Of a stretch of 64,000 bases of DNA, positions 14,801 to 24,679 are shown in pieces. The stretch covers positions 124,001 to 188,000 of the forward strand of contig NZ_BBOJ01000001.1 in assembly GCF_000974445.1 (NCBI RefSeq). Direction: 5' to 3'. The notes under the pieces were generated by a model, which worked only from the letters and a program-made list of their open reading frames with translations, was not told the origin of the DNA and ran no database searches. The stretch is from Lentzea aerocolonigenes (GTDB lineage: Bacteria; Actinomycetota; Actinomycetes; Mycobacteriales; Pseudonocardiaceae). The position numbers and the translations under genes are program-made. The first letter of the stretch is position 1; every line of letters begins with the position of its first letter.

Positions 14801-15649
14801 GTGCTGGAACGACTCAACGAGGCCATGGCCCGCATCGAGCAAGACCTCGAAGGCGAGGTCGACGTCAAGCTGCTCGCCCGGATCGCGGGCACCAGTGAGT
14901 ACCACCTGCGCCGGCTCTTCAGTGCGCTCGCCGGGATTCCGCTCAGCGAGTACATCAGGCGCCGGAAGCTGACGAGGGCGGCGAGTGAGGTCCTCAGTGG
15001 ACAGGACTCGCTGCTCGACATCGCTGTCAGGTGGGGGTACGGGTCCAACGAGGCCTTTGCGAGGGCGTTCAAGGCCATGCACAACACGGGCCCGCAGGAG
15101 GCCCGACTGCAGAAGAAAGCGTTGCAGTCGCAGCAGATTCTCACGTTCAGGTTGACCGTTGAAGGGAGTACGAGCATGGAGTACCGCATCGTCGAGAAGG
15201 ACGCGTTCCAGGTCGTTGGGCGGGGGACGCGGGTGCCGTTGGTGCACCTCGGGATGAACCCCGCGATCGTCGAGTTCGTCAAGGGTATCGGCATGCCGAC
15301 GCTGGAGCGGATGAAAGCGCTCAGCGACGGGGAGCCGGGAGGTCTCCTCGCCATCACCTCCAACCAGGAGGGCAGCCAGGAGGGTGATCACCTCGACTAC
15401 TTCCAGGGTGTGGTCACCACGCAACAGGCGCCCGAGGACATGGAGACCATGACGGTGCCCAAGAACACGTGGGCCGTGTTCCGGAGCGAGGGGCCTTACC
15501 CCGAGACGATTCAGTACATGTGGCGGGACATCTACACGCAGTGGTTCCCGTCCAACAGCTACCAGAGCGTCGAGGGGCCTTCGCTGTTGCAGACGCAGAT
15601 CAACGGGGACACGGCCACGGCCGAGTTGTGGATTCCGGTCACCAGCTGA
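14801..15649 (+). CDS. AraC-family regulator with GyrI-like effector domain
   Basis: A 282-residue protein. Residues about 1-105 hold two AraC helix-turn-helix units (VDVKLLARIAGTSEYHLRRLF and LLDIAVRWGYGSNEAFARAF, with the family-typical GPQEAR close). Residues about 125-282 form a GyrI-like small-molecule binding domain (MEYRIVEKDAFQVVGRGTRV to the end WIPVTS). This is the Rob/BmrR-type layout, so it probably senses drugs or other lipophilic compounds and activates efflux or tolerance genes. GTG start. Its end overlaps the ADP-ribosylglycohydrolase end by 11 nt on the other strand. Confidence 0.92.
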   Translation: MLERLNEAMARIEQDLEGEVDVKLLARIAGTSEYHLRRLFSALAGIPLSEYIRRRKLTRAASEVLSGQDSLLDIAVRWGYGSNEAFARAFKAMHNTGPQEARLQKKALQSQQILTFRLTVEGSTSMEYRIVEKDAFQVVGRGTRVPLVHLGMNPAIVEFVKGIGMPTLERMKALSDGEPGGLLAITSNQEGSQEGDHLDYFQGVVTTQQAPEDMETMTVPKNTWAVFRSEGPYPETIQYMWRDIYTQWFPSNSYQSVEGPSLLQTQINGDTATAELWIPVTS

Positions 15650-16547
15650 GGGCCAGGCGTTCGATCACGTCCCGCAGTTCCAGGACTGCGAGCCAATCAG
15701 GAGGAATCGCGGCGACGCCGTCTCGGGCGCCGAGGATGTTGCCGCAGATCGAACCCGTCGAGTCCGAGTCGCCTGAGTGGTTCACGGCGACGCGCACGGC
15801 CGTTGCGAAGTCGGGCGCTACCAGTGCGGCGTGCAGGCCGATGGCGAGGGCTTCTTCGCCCACCCAGCCGCCGCCGAGTTCGGACTCGATCTCTTCCGGG
15901 GTCAGCGGGCCGAGGGTGACGACCTTGTCCAGCAACGAGGTCTGCTCCTCGTGGCCTTCCCAGCGGACCAGTTCGGCACGTGCGACAGCTGCTGCCGACA
16001 GCAGGTCCGCGCCTCCCAGCAGAGCACGGACGATCACTGCCAGCACGCCTGCCGACAGGTAGCCGCTCGGGTGGTGGTGCGTCATCTTCGCCGTGCCCAC
16101 GGCCAGCTCGAAGACCTCTCGGACGTCGCTCGACCACAAGGCGACGGGGGCGGCGCGCATCACGCCGCCGCAGCCCTTCGAGTTGTTCTTCTCGTTGTGC
16201 TTCAACGCGGTGATGCAGGTGTGGCCCGGCGCTCGCCGTGAGTGCAGGCGCTGGTCCGACATCAGCCAGCCGTCGTCGGCGACCGGCGGGCCGCCCTGCG
16301 TGTGCAGCCAGCGCGCGTAGGCGGCCCGCACGGTCAGCAACGGGTCGACGCCGTGCTGGCGCGCCAACAGCAGGCCCTCCAACGTGAAGAGGACCATCTG
16401 GGTGTCGTCGGTGATCTCCAGCGAAGGCAGGTCAACCACGCCCTCGGGGCCGTACTGGCGGCGGATCACGTCGATCGACGAGAACTCGATCGGCGCGCCG
16501 AGGCCGTCGCCCACGGCCCCGCCCAGCACGCATCCGAGGAGGCTCAC
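15639..16547 (-). CDS. ADP-ribosylglycohydrolase (DraG-like) family protein
   Basis: A 302-residue member of the ADP-ribosylglycohydrolase family, dinuclear-metal enzymes that remove ADP-ribose from proteins or other carriers. Both metal-binding signatures are present: TDDTQ at about 46-50 and [10 protein letters not shown] at about 257-266, together with the N-terminal [15 protein letters not shown]. Its start overlaps the purD stop by 4 nt, so it is most likely in the same transcript. No ADP-ribosyltransferase gene is seen nearby, so the substrate is unknown. Confidence 0.92.
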   Translation of the reverse strand: MSLLGCVLGGAVGDGLGAPIEFSSIDVIRRQYGPEGVVDLPSLEITDDTQMVLFTLEGLLLARQHGVDPLLTVRAAYARWLHTQGGPPVADDGWLMSDQRLHSRRAPGHTCITALKHNEKNNSKGCGGVMRAAPVALWSSDVREVFELAVGTAKMTHHHPSGYLSAGVLAVIVRALLGGADLLSAAAVARAELVRWEGHEEQTSLLDKVVTLGPLTPEEIESELGGGWVGEEALAIGLHAALVAPDFATAVRVAVNHSGDSDSTGSICGNILGARDGVAAIPPDWLAVLELRDVIERLALSW

Positions 16548-17800
16548 GGCAGCGTGATCTTGCCGTCGACGGCCTTCAGCGCGATGTCCGAACGGTGGTG
16601 CGAGCCGGCGAGGTGGACGTCCGCGACGCGCTTGTAGGCACGTTCACGGGCCTTCGCGAGTGACTTGCCTGTGCCCACGACCGACAGCACGCGGCCGCCG
16701 GCGGAGACCACGGCGCCGTCCTCGCGGCGGCGGGTGCCCGCGTGCAGCACGCCCTCGGCCTCGGCGCCGGTGATCACGTCACCGGTGCGCGGCACGCTCG
16801 GGTAGCCCTCGGCCGCCACGACGACGGTCACGGCGTAGCCGTTCTCCCACTCCAGAGGAGCGAGCGAACCCAGCGAGCCGGTGGCGGCCGCCAGGAACAG
16901 CGAGGAGATCGGCGACTTCAGCAGAGCCAGCACCGACTGCGTCTCCGGGTCGCCGAAGCGGCAGTTGAACTCGATCACCTGCACGCCGGACGACGTCAGC
17001 GCCAGGCCCGCGTACAGCAGTCCGACGAACGGCGTCTCGCGGGCGCGCAGCTCGTCGACCACCGGCTGCACACAACGCGAAACGATTTCATCAACGAGCC
17101 CGGACGGTGCCCACGGCAGTGGCGCGTACGCACCCATGCCGCCGGTGTTCGGGCCGTGGTCTCCGTCACCCACGCGCTTGAAGTCCTGCGCCGGGATCAG
17201 CGGCACGACGGAAACACCGTCGGTGACGCAGAACAGCGACACCTCGGGACCGTCCAGGAAGGACTCCAGCAGCACCGGGTGGCCGCCGTCGAGCAACGTC
17301 ATCGCGTGCGCGCGGGCAGCGGCCAGGTCCGACGTCACCACGACGCCCTTGCCGGCGGCCAGGCCGTCGTCCTTCACGACCCACGTCGGGCCGAAGCGGG
17401 CCAGCGCGGCGTCCAGCCGGGCCGGGTTGTCCACGACCTCGCTGTGCGCGGTCGGCACCCCCGCCGCGTTCATGACGTCCTTAGCGAACGCCTTGGAACC
17501 TTCGATCCTGGCAGCCGCCTTCGAAGGCCCGAAGCACGGAATTCCCGCAGCTCGGACGGCGTCAGCGGCCCCGACGACCAGTGGTTGTTCGGGGCCGATG
17601 ACGACGAGGTCTGCCTTCCACTCCTTCGCGAGGGTGGCGACTGCGGAGGCGTCTGCGACGTCCACACCGTAGATTTCGGCGTGCCCGGCGATGCCCGCGT
17701 TGCCAGGCGCGCACGCCAAAGCAGTCAGCTGCGGGTCGCGCGACAACGCGAGGACAAGGGCATGCTCACGGGCTCCAGACCCGATGACCAGGACGCGCAC
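16544..17800 (-). CDS. purD: Phosphoribosylamine-glycine ligase
   Basis: A 418-residue ATP-grasp enzyme, the second step of purine synthesis: phosphoribosylamine + glycine + ATP to GAR. Seen are the N-terminal Rossmann-like start [24 protein letters not shown], the ATP-grasp lid and nucleotide segment ([14 protein letters not shown]), [13 protein letters not shown], the metal-binding [12 protein letters not shown], and the C-terminal domain. Length is standard. It starts 16 nt after the TAXI solute receptor gene, so it may be transcribed with the TRAP transporter as well as with the ADP-ribosylglycohydrolase. Confidence 0.97.
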   Translation of the reverse strand: MRVLVIGSGAREHALVLALSRDPQLTALACAPGNAGIAGHAEIYGVDVADASAVATLAKEWKADLVVIGPEQPLVVGAADAVRAAGIPCFGPSKAAARIEGSKAFAKDVMNAAGVPTAHSEVVDNPARLDAALARFGPTWVVKDDGLAAGKGVVVTSDLAAARAHAMTLLDGGHPVLLESFLDGPEVSLFCVTDGVSVVPLIPAQDFKRVGDGDHGPNTGGMGAYAPLPWAPSGLVDEIVSRCVQPVVDELRARETPFVGLLYAGLALTSSGVQVIEFNCRFGDPETQSVLALLKSPISSLFLAAATGSLGSLAPLEWENGYAVTVVVAAEGYPSVPRTGDVITGAEAEGVLHAGTRRREDGAVVSAGGRVLSVVGTGKSLAKARERAYKRVADVHLAGSHHRSDIALKAVDGKITLP

Positions 17801-17816
17801 GATGCCCCAGCGTAGT

Positions 17817-18794
17817 TCAGCCCAGTGCCTGCTTCGCCCCAGGGTGCAGCGGAACGGGGTCGGTGGCCGACGCCTTGTCCTTCGAGATGTCCTTCACGGC
17901 CGGGTGCACCTTCTCCAGGTCGGACTTCTTGTCGAAGAGCAGCTTGGTCACCGCGCACGCGTTGTTCGCCGCGAAGTCCTCGCGCACGAGCAGGAGGTTC
18001 GGCACGACGATCGTCTTGACCTCCGCGGCCCCGTAGGTCGCGGCCGGGATCGTCCCGGTGTCGTAGACGGGGCTGATCTTCTTCATCTCCGCCAGCTGCG
18101 GCGTGATGTCGATGAACTCGACCTTGTCCTTGAGGGACGTCGTGATGTCCGTGATCTGCGGCGTGGGCAACCCGCCCGACCAGATCAGGCCGTCGATGCT
18201 GCCGTCCTTCATCCCGTCCGCGGTCTTGGTCAGGTCCAGCCGCTGGGCCTGAACGTCGGAGTCGATGTTGAGACCCGCCGACTTCAGCAGGCGGCCCGCG
18301 ATCACCTCGGTGCCCGACTTCGGCGACCCGGTCGAGATGCGCTTGCCCTTCATGTCCGCCACCGAGTTGATCCCGGAGTCGGCGCGGACGAGCACCTGCG
18401 TGTAGTTCGGGTAGATCCGCGACAGCGCCGCGATCTTCTCCTTCTTGCCGTTGAACGCCCCGGCGCCGTTGATCGCGTCGGCGGCGGTGTCGGCCAGCGA
18501 GAACGCGATGTCGTACGTGCCCGACACGAGCTGCTGGATGTTCTGCACGGACGCGCCCGTCTCTGCGGACGACGCCTTCAGCTTCGAGTTGTCGCTGATC
18601 AGCTTCGCCAGGCCGCCACCGACCACGAAGTACACGCCACCGGAGTTGCCGGTCGCGATCGTGATCCGGCCGTCGGACGCCTCGCACGACGCCCCGCCAC
18701 CCGACGCGTCCGGAGTCGTGGGCGTGCGCTTGCCGCCACACCCCGAGACCGCGAGCGCCAATGCGATCGCACCGATCGCGTACTTACGCAGCAT
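17817..18794 (-). CDS. TRAP transporter solute receptor, TAXI family (lipoprotein)
   Basis: A 325-residue extracytoplasmic binding protein of the TAXI family. The signal peptide ends in lipobox AVSGC (lipidated Cys about 19). The mature part begins [17 protein letters not shown], the hallmark TAXI start, and continues with [10 protein letters not shown] and [16 protein letters not shown]. It binds an organic anion or amino-acid-like ligand for the adjacent fused permease; the ligand is unknown. I use ATG 18792-18794 with GGGAGGG upstream rather than the ATG 15 bases earlier. It overlaps the permease end by 11 nt. Confidence 0.92.
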   Translation of the reverse strand: MLRKYAIGAIALALAVSGCGGKRTPTTPDASGGGASCEASDGRITIATGNSGGVYFVVGGGLAKLISDNSKLKASSAETGASVQNIQQLVSGTYDIAFSLADTAADAINGAGAFNGKKEKIAALSRIYPNYTQVLVRADSGINSVADMKGKRISTGSPKSGTEVIAGRLLKSAGLNIDSDVQAQRLDLTKTADGMKDGSIDGLIWSGGLPTPQITDITTSLKDKVEFIDITPQLAEMKKISPVYDTGTIPAATYGAAEVKTIVVPNLLLVREDFAANNACAVTKLLFDKKSDLEKVHPAVKDISKDKASATDPVPLHPGAKQALG

Positions 18795-20721
18795 CACGAA
18801 CCCTCCCACGGGTAACCAGGTGTACCGCCACGGCCACCACGAGGAACCCGGCCCCGATGGCGATCGTCAACGGCTGCAGGTAGAGCAGGAACAACGCCGC
18901 CGGCACGCACAACAGGCGTTCCGGCCAGCGCGCGGGACCGAACAGCCAGCCGCCCGTCAGCACGGCGAGGGCGGCGACCCCCAGCGCGGACGCCCCGAAC
19001 GTCCACACCGAGTCCAGCAACGGCCCGCGCAACAGCAGCGCGGAGCCCTCCTCGGTCAGCACGAACGCCAGCGGCACGAGGAACGCGGGCAGCGTGTACT
19101 TCCACGTCTGCCACATGGTCTTCATGACGTCGCCGCCGGTCAGCGCGGCGGCGGCCACCGCGGCCAGCGCCGTCGGCGGCGTCACCTCGGACAGCACCGC
19201 GTAGTAGAAGATGAACATCGCGGTCTCGGCCGGCTCCACGCCCAGCGTGATCAACGCCGGCCCGATCACGACCCACGAGATGATGAACGACGCGGTCACC
19301 GGCACGGCCAGACCGAGCACCGACACCGCGATCGCGGCGAGCACCGCCGTGAGCATCAGCACGACCACCGGCGACGAGGACACCGCGGAAGCCAGGTCCA
19401 CCAACGACCCCGCAAGCGCTTGCCCCAGGCCGGTCTTGGTGATCGTCGACGTGATCACACCGGCTGCCGCGCACACCGCGATCACCGGGAACGCCGAACG
19501 CACACCGGTCGACAACGCGTCGGCCATCATCCGGAACCAGTCACGCCGGTGGTTGATCAACGCGAACAGCGCGGCGACACCCGTCGCGTACACGACGGCC
19601 CGGTAGACGGGGATGTCCAGCGCCAGGAACACGATGATGATCCCGAGCGACAGGAAGTGGTACCAGCCGAGCTTCAGCACGTCGAGGAACCGCGGCGCGT
19701 CCACGTCGACCGGCTTGGCCCCGAACCGCCGCGCGTCGGCCTCGACCGCCAGCGCGATGCCGAGGTAGTAGAGCAGCGTCGGGATGACCGCCCAGATCAG
19801 CACCGACAGGTACGAGACCTCCAGGTATTCGGCGATGATGAACGCCGCCGCGCCCAGGGTCGGCGGCGACAGGATCGCGCCGATGCCGGACGCGGCGAGC
19901 AGCCCGCCCGCGTTCTCCTTCGGATACCCGGCCTTCTTCAGCATCGGCCACGTGACGGCGCCCAGCGACACCGTCGTCGCGGTGCCGGAACCCGAGACGG
20001 TGCCCAGCAGGAAGCCCGCGGTCGCCGCCGTGCGCCCCGGTGCCGTCCGCGACTTCCGGAAGGCGGCGAAGCTGATGTCGACGAAGAACTTGCCCGCACC
20101 GGACGCGTTCAGCACCGCGCCGTAGATCGTGAACAGCACGATGTACGTCGCCGCGACGTCGAGCGGTGTCCCGTAGAACCCGCTGGCGTCGTTGAAGAAC
20201 CCGTTGATGATCTGGGAGAAGTCGACGCCGGAGTGCGCGATCGACCACGACGGTGGCAGGAACCCGCCGTAGTAGGCGTAGGCGATGAACGCCAGGCACA
20301 CCACCGGAAGCACCCAGCCGGTCGTGCGCCGGCACGCCTCCAGGATCAGCACGAGCAGCACCGCGCCCGCGATCACGTCCAGCGTGGTCAGCTGACCCTG
20401 CCGGTTCAGGAACTCGTCATAGCCCCCGAACAGCGGATAGGCGCCGACGACGAAGGCGAGCGCCGCCAGCACCCAGTCCCACCAGGGAGGCGTGTGCCCG
20501 CGGCCGTACGACAGGAACACCAGCGGCAGCGTCACCGCCAGGAAGATGATCAGGTAGTACTGGCTTCCCTTGGCGAACGGGAAGAAGACCTGCTTGAGCA
20601 CCAGGAGTGCGATCAGCAGGCCGGCGATCCACAGCGCCCGCTCCCACCGGGGTGAGAGCGAACGCGACGGCATCTCCTCGTCGTGCTCCGCGACGATGCG
20701 GGCGAGGTCCGGGTTGGCCAC
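18784..20721 (-). CDS. TRAP transporter fused permease (4TM/12TM)
   Basis: A 645-residue polytopic protein matching fused TRAP permeases that join the small (DctQ-like) and large (DctM-like) subunits and pair with TAXI receptors. The N-terminus is cytosolic (about 1-25), followed by some 16 or more hydrophobic segments. The DctM-type core shows GLLAASGIGAILSPPTLGAAAFI and TGLGQALAGSLVDLA, with SEVTPPTALA near residue 510. It uses an ion gradient to drive uptake of the ligand caught by the TAXI protein. It heads the TRAP-TAXI-purD-ADP-ribosylglycohydrolase run. Confidence 0.93.
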   Translation of the reverse strand: MANPDLARIVAEHDEEMPSRSLSPRWERALWIAGLLIALLVLKQVFFPFAKGSQYYLIIFLAVTLPLVFLSYGRGHTPPWWDWVLAALAFVVGAYPLFGGYDEFLNRQGQLTTLDVIAGAVLLVLILEACRRTTGWVLPVVCLAFIAYAYYGGFLPPSWSIAHSGVDFSQIINGFFNDASGFYGTPLDVAATYIVLFTIYGAVLNASGAGKFFVDISFAAFRKSRTAPGRTAATAGFLLGTVSGSGTATTVSLGAVTWPMLKKAGYPKENAGGLLAASGIGAILSPPTLGAAAFIIAEYLEVSYLSVLIWAVIPTLLYYLGIALAVEADARRFGAKPVDVDAPRFLDVLKLGWYHFLSLGIIIVFLALDIPVYRAVVYATGVAALFALINHRRDWFRMMADALSTGVRSAFPVIAVCAAAGVITSTITKTGLGQALAGSLVDLASAVSSSPVVVLMLTAVLAAIAVSVLGLAVPVTASFIISWVVIGPALITLGVEPAETAMFIFYYAVLSEVTPPTALAAVAAAALTGGDVMKTMWQTWKYTLPAFLVPLAFVLTEEGSALLLRGPLLDSVWTFGASALGVAALAVLTGGWLFGPARWPERLLCVPAALFLLYLQPLTIAIGAGFLVVAVAVHLVTRGRVRDAA

Positions 20722-20734
20722 GAACCGACCGTAC

Positions 20735-20750
20735 TGTGGGGCCGATCACA
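20735..20750. promoter_or_regulatory. CRP/GlxR-like half-site pair in divergent promoter
   Basis: TGTGGGGCCGATCACA matches TGTG-N8-CACA, the half-site spacing of CRP-family sites in actinobacteria (TGTGA-N6-TCACA), with one inner position off. It lies just upstream of the TRAP permease start and between it and the divergent antiporter gene. Confidence 0.4.
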
Positions 20751-20762
20751 GCGTTAGACGAT

Positions 20763-20778
20763 CAATCCAAAGGGATTG
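20763..20778. promoter_or_regulatory. Palindrome in the TRAP/antiporter intergenic region
   Basis: CAATCC (20763-20768) and GGATTG (20773-20778) form a perfect 6-bp inverted repeat with a 4-bp spacer, 42 bp from the TRAP permease start and 73 bp from the antiporter start. It could be an operator; no regulator gene is adjacent. Confidence 0.35.
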
Positions 20779-20850
20779 CAAAGTCCTCACGGGACACGCA
20801 CATCCGCTGGCGAACAGGTCAGGCGCGCCGTCTTTACGCAGAATGAGCGC

Positions 20851-22416
20851 ATGGTCGGGCCTGAACTCTTGCTGCTGCTGCTCGGGGCGCTGGTCGTCAC
20901 CTCCATCGCGCGCCGTCTGAACTGGTCGGCGCCGCTGGTGCTGGTGGCCGTCGGGCTCGTGGTCTCGTTCATACCGGGGGTGCCGGAGTTCGAGCTCGAT
21001 CCCCACCTGATCCTGGTCCTGGTGCTGCCGCCGCTGCTCTACAGCGCCGCGCTGGACAGCTCGTACCTCAACATCCGGGCGAACCTGCGGCCGATCGGCC
21101 TGCTCGCGGTCGGCCTGGTGCTGTTCACGACGTTCGCGGTGGGTGTGACGGCGAAGCTGGTCTTCCCGGACCTGCCGTTCGCGGCCGCGCTGGTCCTGGG
21201 TGCGGTGGTGGCGCCGCCGGACGCCGTCGCCGCCGTCGCGATCGGGCGGAAACTCGGGCTGCAACGCCGGGCGATGACGCTGCTGGTCGGTGAGAGCCTG
21301 ATCAACGACGCCACGGCGCTGACCGCGTTCAAGGTCGCGGTGGCGGCCACGGTCGGCACGGCCATGCACCCCGTCGCGGGCGTGGGAATGTTCGTGCTGG
21401 TCACGGTTGGTGGCATCGCGGTGGGACTCGTCGTCGGGGTCGCGGTCCGCTTCCTGCGCAAGCGCTTGTGCGAGGGGGTGCTGGAGAGCGCACTGGGCCT
21501 GCTCGTGCCGTTCGGCGCCTACCTGCTCGCGGAAGAAGGCCCGCACCTGTTCGCCGACGTCCAGTTCTCCGGCGTGCTGGCGGTCGTCGTCGCCGGCCTC
21601 TACGTCGGCCACCACTCGCCGCGCGGCACCTACACGACGCGGCTGCAGGACGCGGCGGTGTGGCGTTCGGTGGACGTGCTGCTGGAGTCGTTCGTCTTCG
21701 CGCTCATCGGCCTGCAGGTGTCGACGATCATCAACGACGTCGACCTGAACGCCGGACTGCTGCTGGGCGCCGGTGCCGTGCTGCTGGCGACGGTCCTGGC
21801 CAGGTTCGTGTGGATGTACCCGGCCTCCTACCTGCCGGTCTTCCTGTCCAAACGCCTTCGCGAGAAAGAACGGTGGCCCCATCTGGGTCAGGTGACGGTG
21901 ATCGCGTGGGCGGGCATGCGCGGTGTCGTCACGCTCGCCGCCGCGGCCGCGATCCCGCCGGAGGTGCCCGGCCGCGAGATCATCCTGTTCTGCGCCTTCG
22001 TGGTCACGGTCTCGACCTTGCTGCTGCAGGGCACAACGCTGCCGTGGGTGATCAACAAGATCGGGTTCGAGGGCGACGACGCCCGCAAGGACGCGCTGGC
22101 GGAGGCCCAGATCCAGCACCGGGCGGCGCAGGCGGCGGTCACCAGGCTGGACGAGGAGATCGAGGACGTGCCCGAGCACGTGCGCGACCAGCTGCGGGCG
22201 CTGGCTGAGCACCGGGGCAACGCCGCGTGGGAACGGCTCGGGCGCCAGGAGGAGGAGAGCCCGGCGGCCGCGTACCGGAGGCTGCGCAGGGTGATGCTGA
22301 GCGCGGAACGCGACGAGTTCATCAAGGCGCGGGACGCCGGCGAGATAGATGACGAGGTCCTGTTCCGGGTGCTGCGCGAACTGGACCTGGAGGAAGCCGC
22401 ACTGTCCCGTGAGTAA
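20851..22416 (+). CDS. Na+/H+ antiporter, CPA1 family
   Basis: A 521-residue cation/proton antiporter. The first 410 residues hold about 12 membrane segments. Family marks include LPPLLYSAALDSS near residue 60, APPDAVAAVAIGRKLG, VGESLINDATALTAFKVA (the conserved ESLINDA with the transport Asp), ESFVFALIGLQ, and GMRGVVTLAAAAAIP. A cytosolic tail of about 105 residues, rich in Glu/Arg/Ala, follows. It exchanges Na+ (or K+) for H+ in pH and salt homeostasis. I start at MVGPELLLLLLG because upstream residues look non-coding. Confidence 0.93.
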   Translation: MVGPELLLLLLGALVVTSIARRLNWSAPLVLVAVGLVVSFIPGVPEFELDPHLILVLVLPPLLYSAALDSSYLNIRANLRPIGLLAVGLVLFTTFAVGVTAKLVFPDLPFAAALVLGAVVAPPDAVAAVAIGRKLGLQRRAMTLLVGESLINDATALTAFKVAVAATVGTAMHPVAGVGMFVLVTVGGIAVGLVVGVAVRFLRKRLCEGVLESALGLLVPFGAYLLAEEGPHLFADVQFSGVLAVVVAGLYVGHHSPRGTYTTRLQDAAVWRSVDVLLESFVFALIGLQVSTIINDVDLNAGLLLGAGAVLLATVLARFVWMYPASYLPVFLSKRLREKERWPHLGQVTVIAWAGMRGVVTLAAAAAIPPEVPGREIILFCAFVVTVSTLLLQGTTLPWVINKIGFEGDDARKDALAEAQIQHRAAQAAVTRLDEEIEDVPEHVRDQLRALAEHRGNAAWERLGRQEEESPAAAYRRLRRVMLSAERDEFIKARDAGEIDDEVLFRVLRELDLEEAALSRE

Positions 22417-22482
22417 CCGTTCACCTGCGATTCGTGTTGCGATGCTTGGGTGCGCTCTCAACACGAACTGGGAGGTCGAACG

Positions 22483-23565
22483 ATGTTCCGGAGAGGTCTA
22501 GCCGCCGCGGTCCTCGTCTTCGCGGGTGCGGTGGTGGCGTCCCTGCCCTCGGCCGAGGCACACGACGACAAGGGCCCGATCGTCATCGGGCACCGCGGCG
22601 CGTCGGCGTACCGGCCCGAGCACACGCTCGCGTCCTACGAGCTCGCGGCACGGATGGGCGCCGACTTCGTCGAGCCCGACCTGGTGTCCACGAAGGACGG
22701 TCAGCTGGTCGCCCGGCACGAGAACGAGATCGGCGGCACCACCGACGTCTCGACCAGGACGCAGTTCTCCGACCGCCAGAAGACGAAGGTCATCGACGGC
22801 ACCCCGGTCACCGGCTGGTTCACGGAGGACTTCACGCTCGCCGAGCTGAAGACGTTGCGCGCCAAGGAACGCATCCCCGCGATCCGGCCGCGCAACACCC
22901 TCTACGACGGCCGCTTCGAGGTGCCAACGTTCCAGGAGGTCGTCGACCTCACCAAGCGCCTGTCCCGCGAGCTGCACCGCGAGATCGGCATCTACCCGGA
23001 GACCAAGCACCCGACGTACTTCCAGTCGATCGGTCTCGCGCTGGAGCCGAAGCTCGTCGACGCGCTCAACCGCAACGGCCTCAACCACAGGGGCGCCAAG
23101 GTCTACGTGCAGTCGTTCGAGGTGGCGAACCTCAAGCAGCTCAACAGGTCGCTGCGGGTGCCGATCGTCCAGCTGATCAACGCCTCTGGTGCCCCGTACG
23201 ACTTCGTCGCCGGTGGCGACAAGCGCACCTACAGCGACATGGTCACCCCGGCGGGACTGAAGGAGATCGCGACCTACGCGGACGGCATCGGCGCCACGAA
23301 GGACCGCATCATCCCGCGTGACGCCGCCGGGTTCCTGCAGCAGCCGACCACCCTGGTCCAGGACGCGCACAAGGCTCGGCTGATCGTGCACGCCTGGACG
23401 TTCCGCAACGAGAACTCGTTCCTGCCGGCGGACTTCCGGTCCTCGACCGACCCGGCCGCGTACGGCCGGGCCTTCGAGGAGTACGACCTGTTCTTCAAGC
23501 AGGGCATCGACGGACTGTTCGCGGACAACCCCGACACCGCCGTCGAGGCCAAGATCAAGCGCTGA
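22483..23565 (+). CDS. Secreted glycerophosphodiester phosphodiesterase
   Basis: A 360-residue GDPD with a cleavable signal peptide (LAAAVLVFAGAVVASLPSAEA, about residues 6-26). The catalytic TIM-barrel signature starts with IGHRGASAYRPEHT (His37, Arg38, Glu46), then EPDLVSTKDGQLVARHE (Glu64, Asp66, His79) and IYPETKHPTYF. The insert between strands 2 and 3 is typical of the periplasmic GlpQ type. It hydrolyses glycerophosphodiesters to glycerol-3-phosphate outside the membrane, for phosphate or carbon scavenging. The ATG follows a GGGAGG site. Convergent with the ssuD gene, overlapping by 11 nt. Confidence 0.94.
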   Translation: MFRRGLAAAVLVFAGAVVASLPSAEAHDDKGPIVIGHRGASAYRPEHTLASYELAARMGADFVEPDLVSTKDGQLVARHENEIGGTTDVSTRTQFSDRQKTKVIDGTPVTGWFTEDFTLAELKTLRAKERIPAIRPRNTLYDGRFEVPTFQEVVDLTKRLSRELHREIGIYPETKHPTYFQSIGLALEPKLVDALNRNGLNHRGAKVYVQSFEVANLKQLNRSLRVPIVQLINASGAPYDFVAGGDKRTYSDMVTPAGLKEIATYADGIGATKDRIIPRDAAGFLQQPTTLVQDAHKARLIVHAWTFRNENSFLPADFRSSTDPAAYGRAFEEYDLFFKQGIDGLFADNPDTAVEAKIKR

Positions 23566-24679
23566 GCACCAGCGTGCGGTCCCTGTCCAGCAACCCTCGT
23601 TGCGCCAGCAGGGGCCGCACGCCCTCACCGAACCAGTAGGCCTCCTCCAGGTGCGGGTAGCCGGAGAGGACGAACTCCTCGATCCCGACGGAGTGGTACT
23701 CCTCGACGAGGTCGGCGACCTCCGAGTGGGAGCCGACCAACGCCGTGCCCGCGCCACCGCGCACGAGCCCGACCCCCGCCCAGAGGTTCGGGTGGATCTC
23801 CAGACCGCGGACGCCCCGGCTCAGGTCGCCGCCGTGCAGGGCCACCATCCGTTGCTGCCCAACGGATTCCGACGCGCGCAGCTGTTCCTGCGCCTTCGCC
23901 ACCGCCGCCGGGTCCAGCGCGTCGAGCAGCCGGGCGGCCGACGCCCACGCCTCCGCCGAGGTGTCGCGGCTGATCGTGTGCAGCCGGATGCCGAACCGGA
24001 TCGGCCGGTCCGTGAGCGCCCGCACCCGCGCGATCTTCGCGGCCACGTCCTGCGGTGGCTCGCCCCAGGTCAGGTACACGTCCGCCCGTGCGGCCGCCAC
24101 CGGCAGCGCGGCGTCGGACGAGCCACCGAAGTAGATCGGCGGCACCGGGTCCGGCGCGGCCAGCACCGTGGCGTCCCGCACCTGGTAGTGCTCGCCGGAG
24201 AACGAGTACGGCTCGCCGGTCCAGATGCCGCGCACGACCTGGAGGAACTCGTCGGTGCGCGCGTACCGCTGGTCGTGGTCGAGCCAGTCGCCGAACCGTT
24301 GCTGCTCAACGGAGTCACCGCCGGTCACGACGTTGAGCAGCAACCGCCCGCGCGAGATCCGCTGGTAGGTCGCGGCCATCTGCGCGGCCAGCGTCGGCGA
24401 CAGCACGCCCGGCCGGAACGCCACGAGGAACTTGAGCGTCCTGGTCTGCGCGATCAACGCGGACGTGGTCAGCCACGCGTCCTCGCACCACGTGCCGGTC
24501 GGCGTGAGCACGCCGGTGAACCCGACCTGCTCCGCCGTGCGCGCGATCTGCGCCAGGTAGTCGATGTCCGGCTCACGACGGGCGTGGGAACTCTTGGCTG
24601 CCCGCTGAGCGTGGAAGTGCTCCACGACCGTGCGCCCGTCACCGGACGTCGGCAGGAACCAGTGCAGCGTGATGCTCAT
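23555..24679 (-). CDS. ssuD: FMNH2-dependent alkanesulfonate monooxygenase
   Basis: A 374-residue flavin monooxygenase of the bacterial luciferase superfamily. It starts MSITLHWFLPTSGDGR, as SsuD enzymes do. The conserved TPTGTWCEDAW carries the active-site Cys and RIRFGIRLHTISRDT-like residues carry the catalytic Arg and His; VTGGDSVEQQRFGD and SGYPHLEEAYWFGEGV are further SsuD marks. It frees sulfite from alkanesulfonates using FMNH2 and O2. It is last in an ssuC-ssuB-ssuA-ssuD operon, its ATG overlapping the ssuA stop (ATGA). No flavin reductase (ssuE) is seen in the window. Confidence 0.95.
   Translation of the reverse strand: MSITLHWFLPTSGDGRTVVEHFHAQRAAKSSHARREPDIDYLAQIARTAEQVGFTGVLTPTGTWCEDAWLTTSALIAQTRTLKFLVAFRPGVLSPTLAAQMAATYQRISRGRLLLNVVTGGDSVEQQRFGDWLDHDQRYARTDEFLQVVRGIWTGEPYSFSGEHYQVRDATVLAAPDPVPPIYFGGSSDAALPVAAARADVYLTWGEPPQDVAAKIARVRALTDRPIRFGIRLHTISRDTSAEAWASAARLLDALDPAAVAKAQEQLRASESVGQQRMVALHGGDLSRGVRGLEIHPNLWAGVGLVRGGAGTALVGSHSEVADLVEEYHSVGIEEFVLSGYPHLEEAYWFGEGVRPLLAQRGLLDRDRTLVLSA

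Noticed and set aside
16544-17800. Purine riboswitch before purD
   Set aside because: The 16-nt gap to the TAXI gene is too short and no aptamer-like structure is seen.
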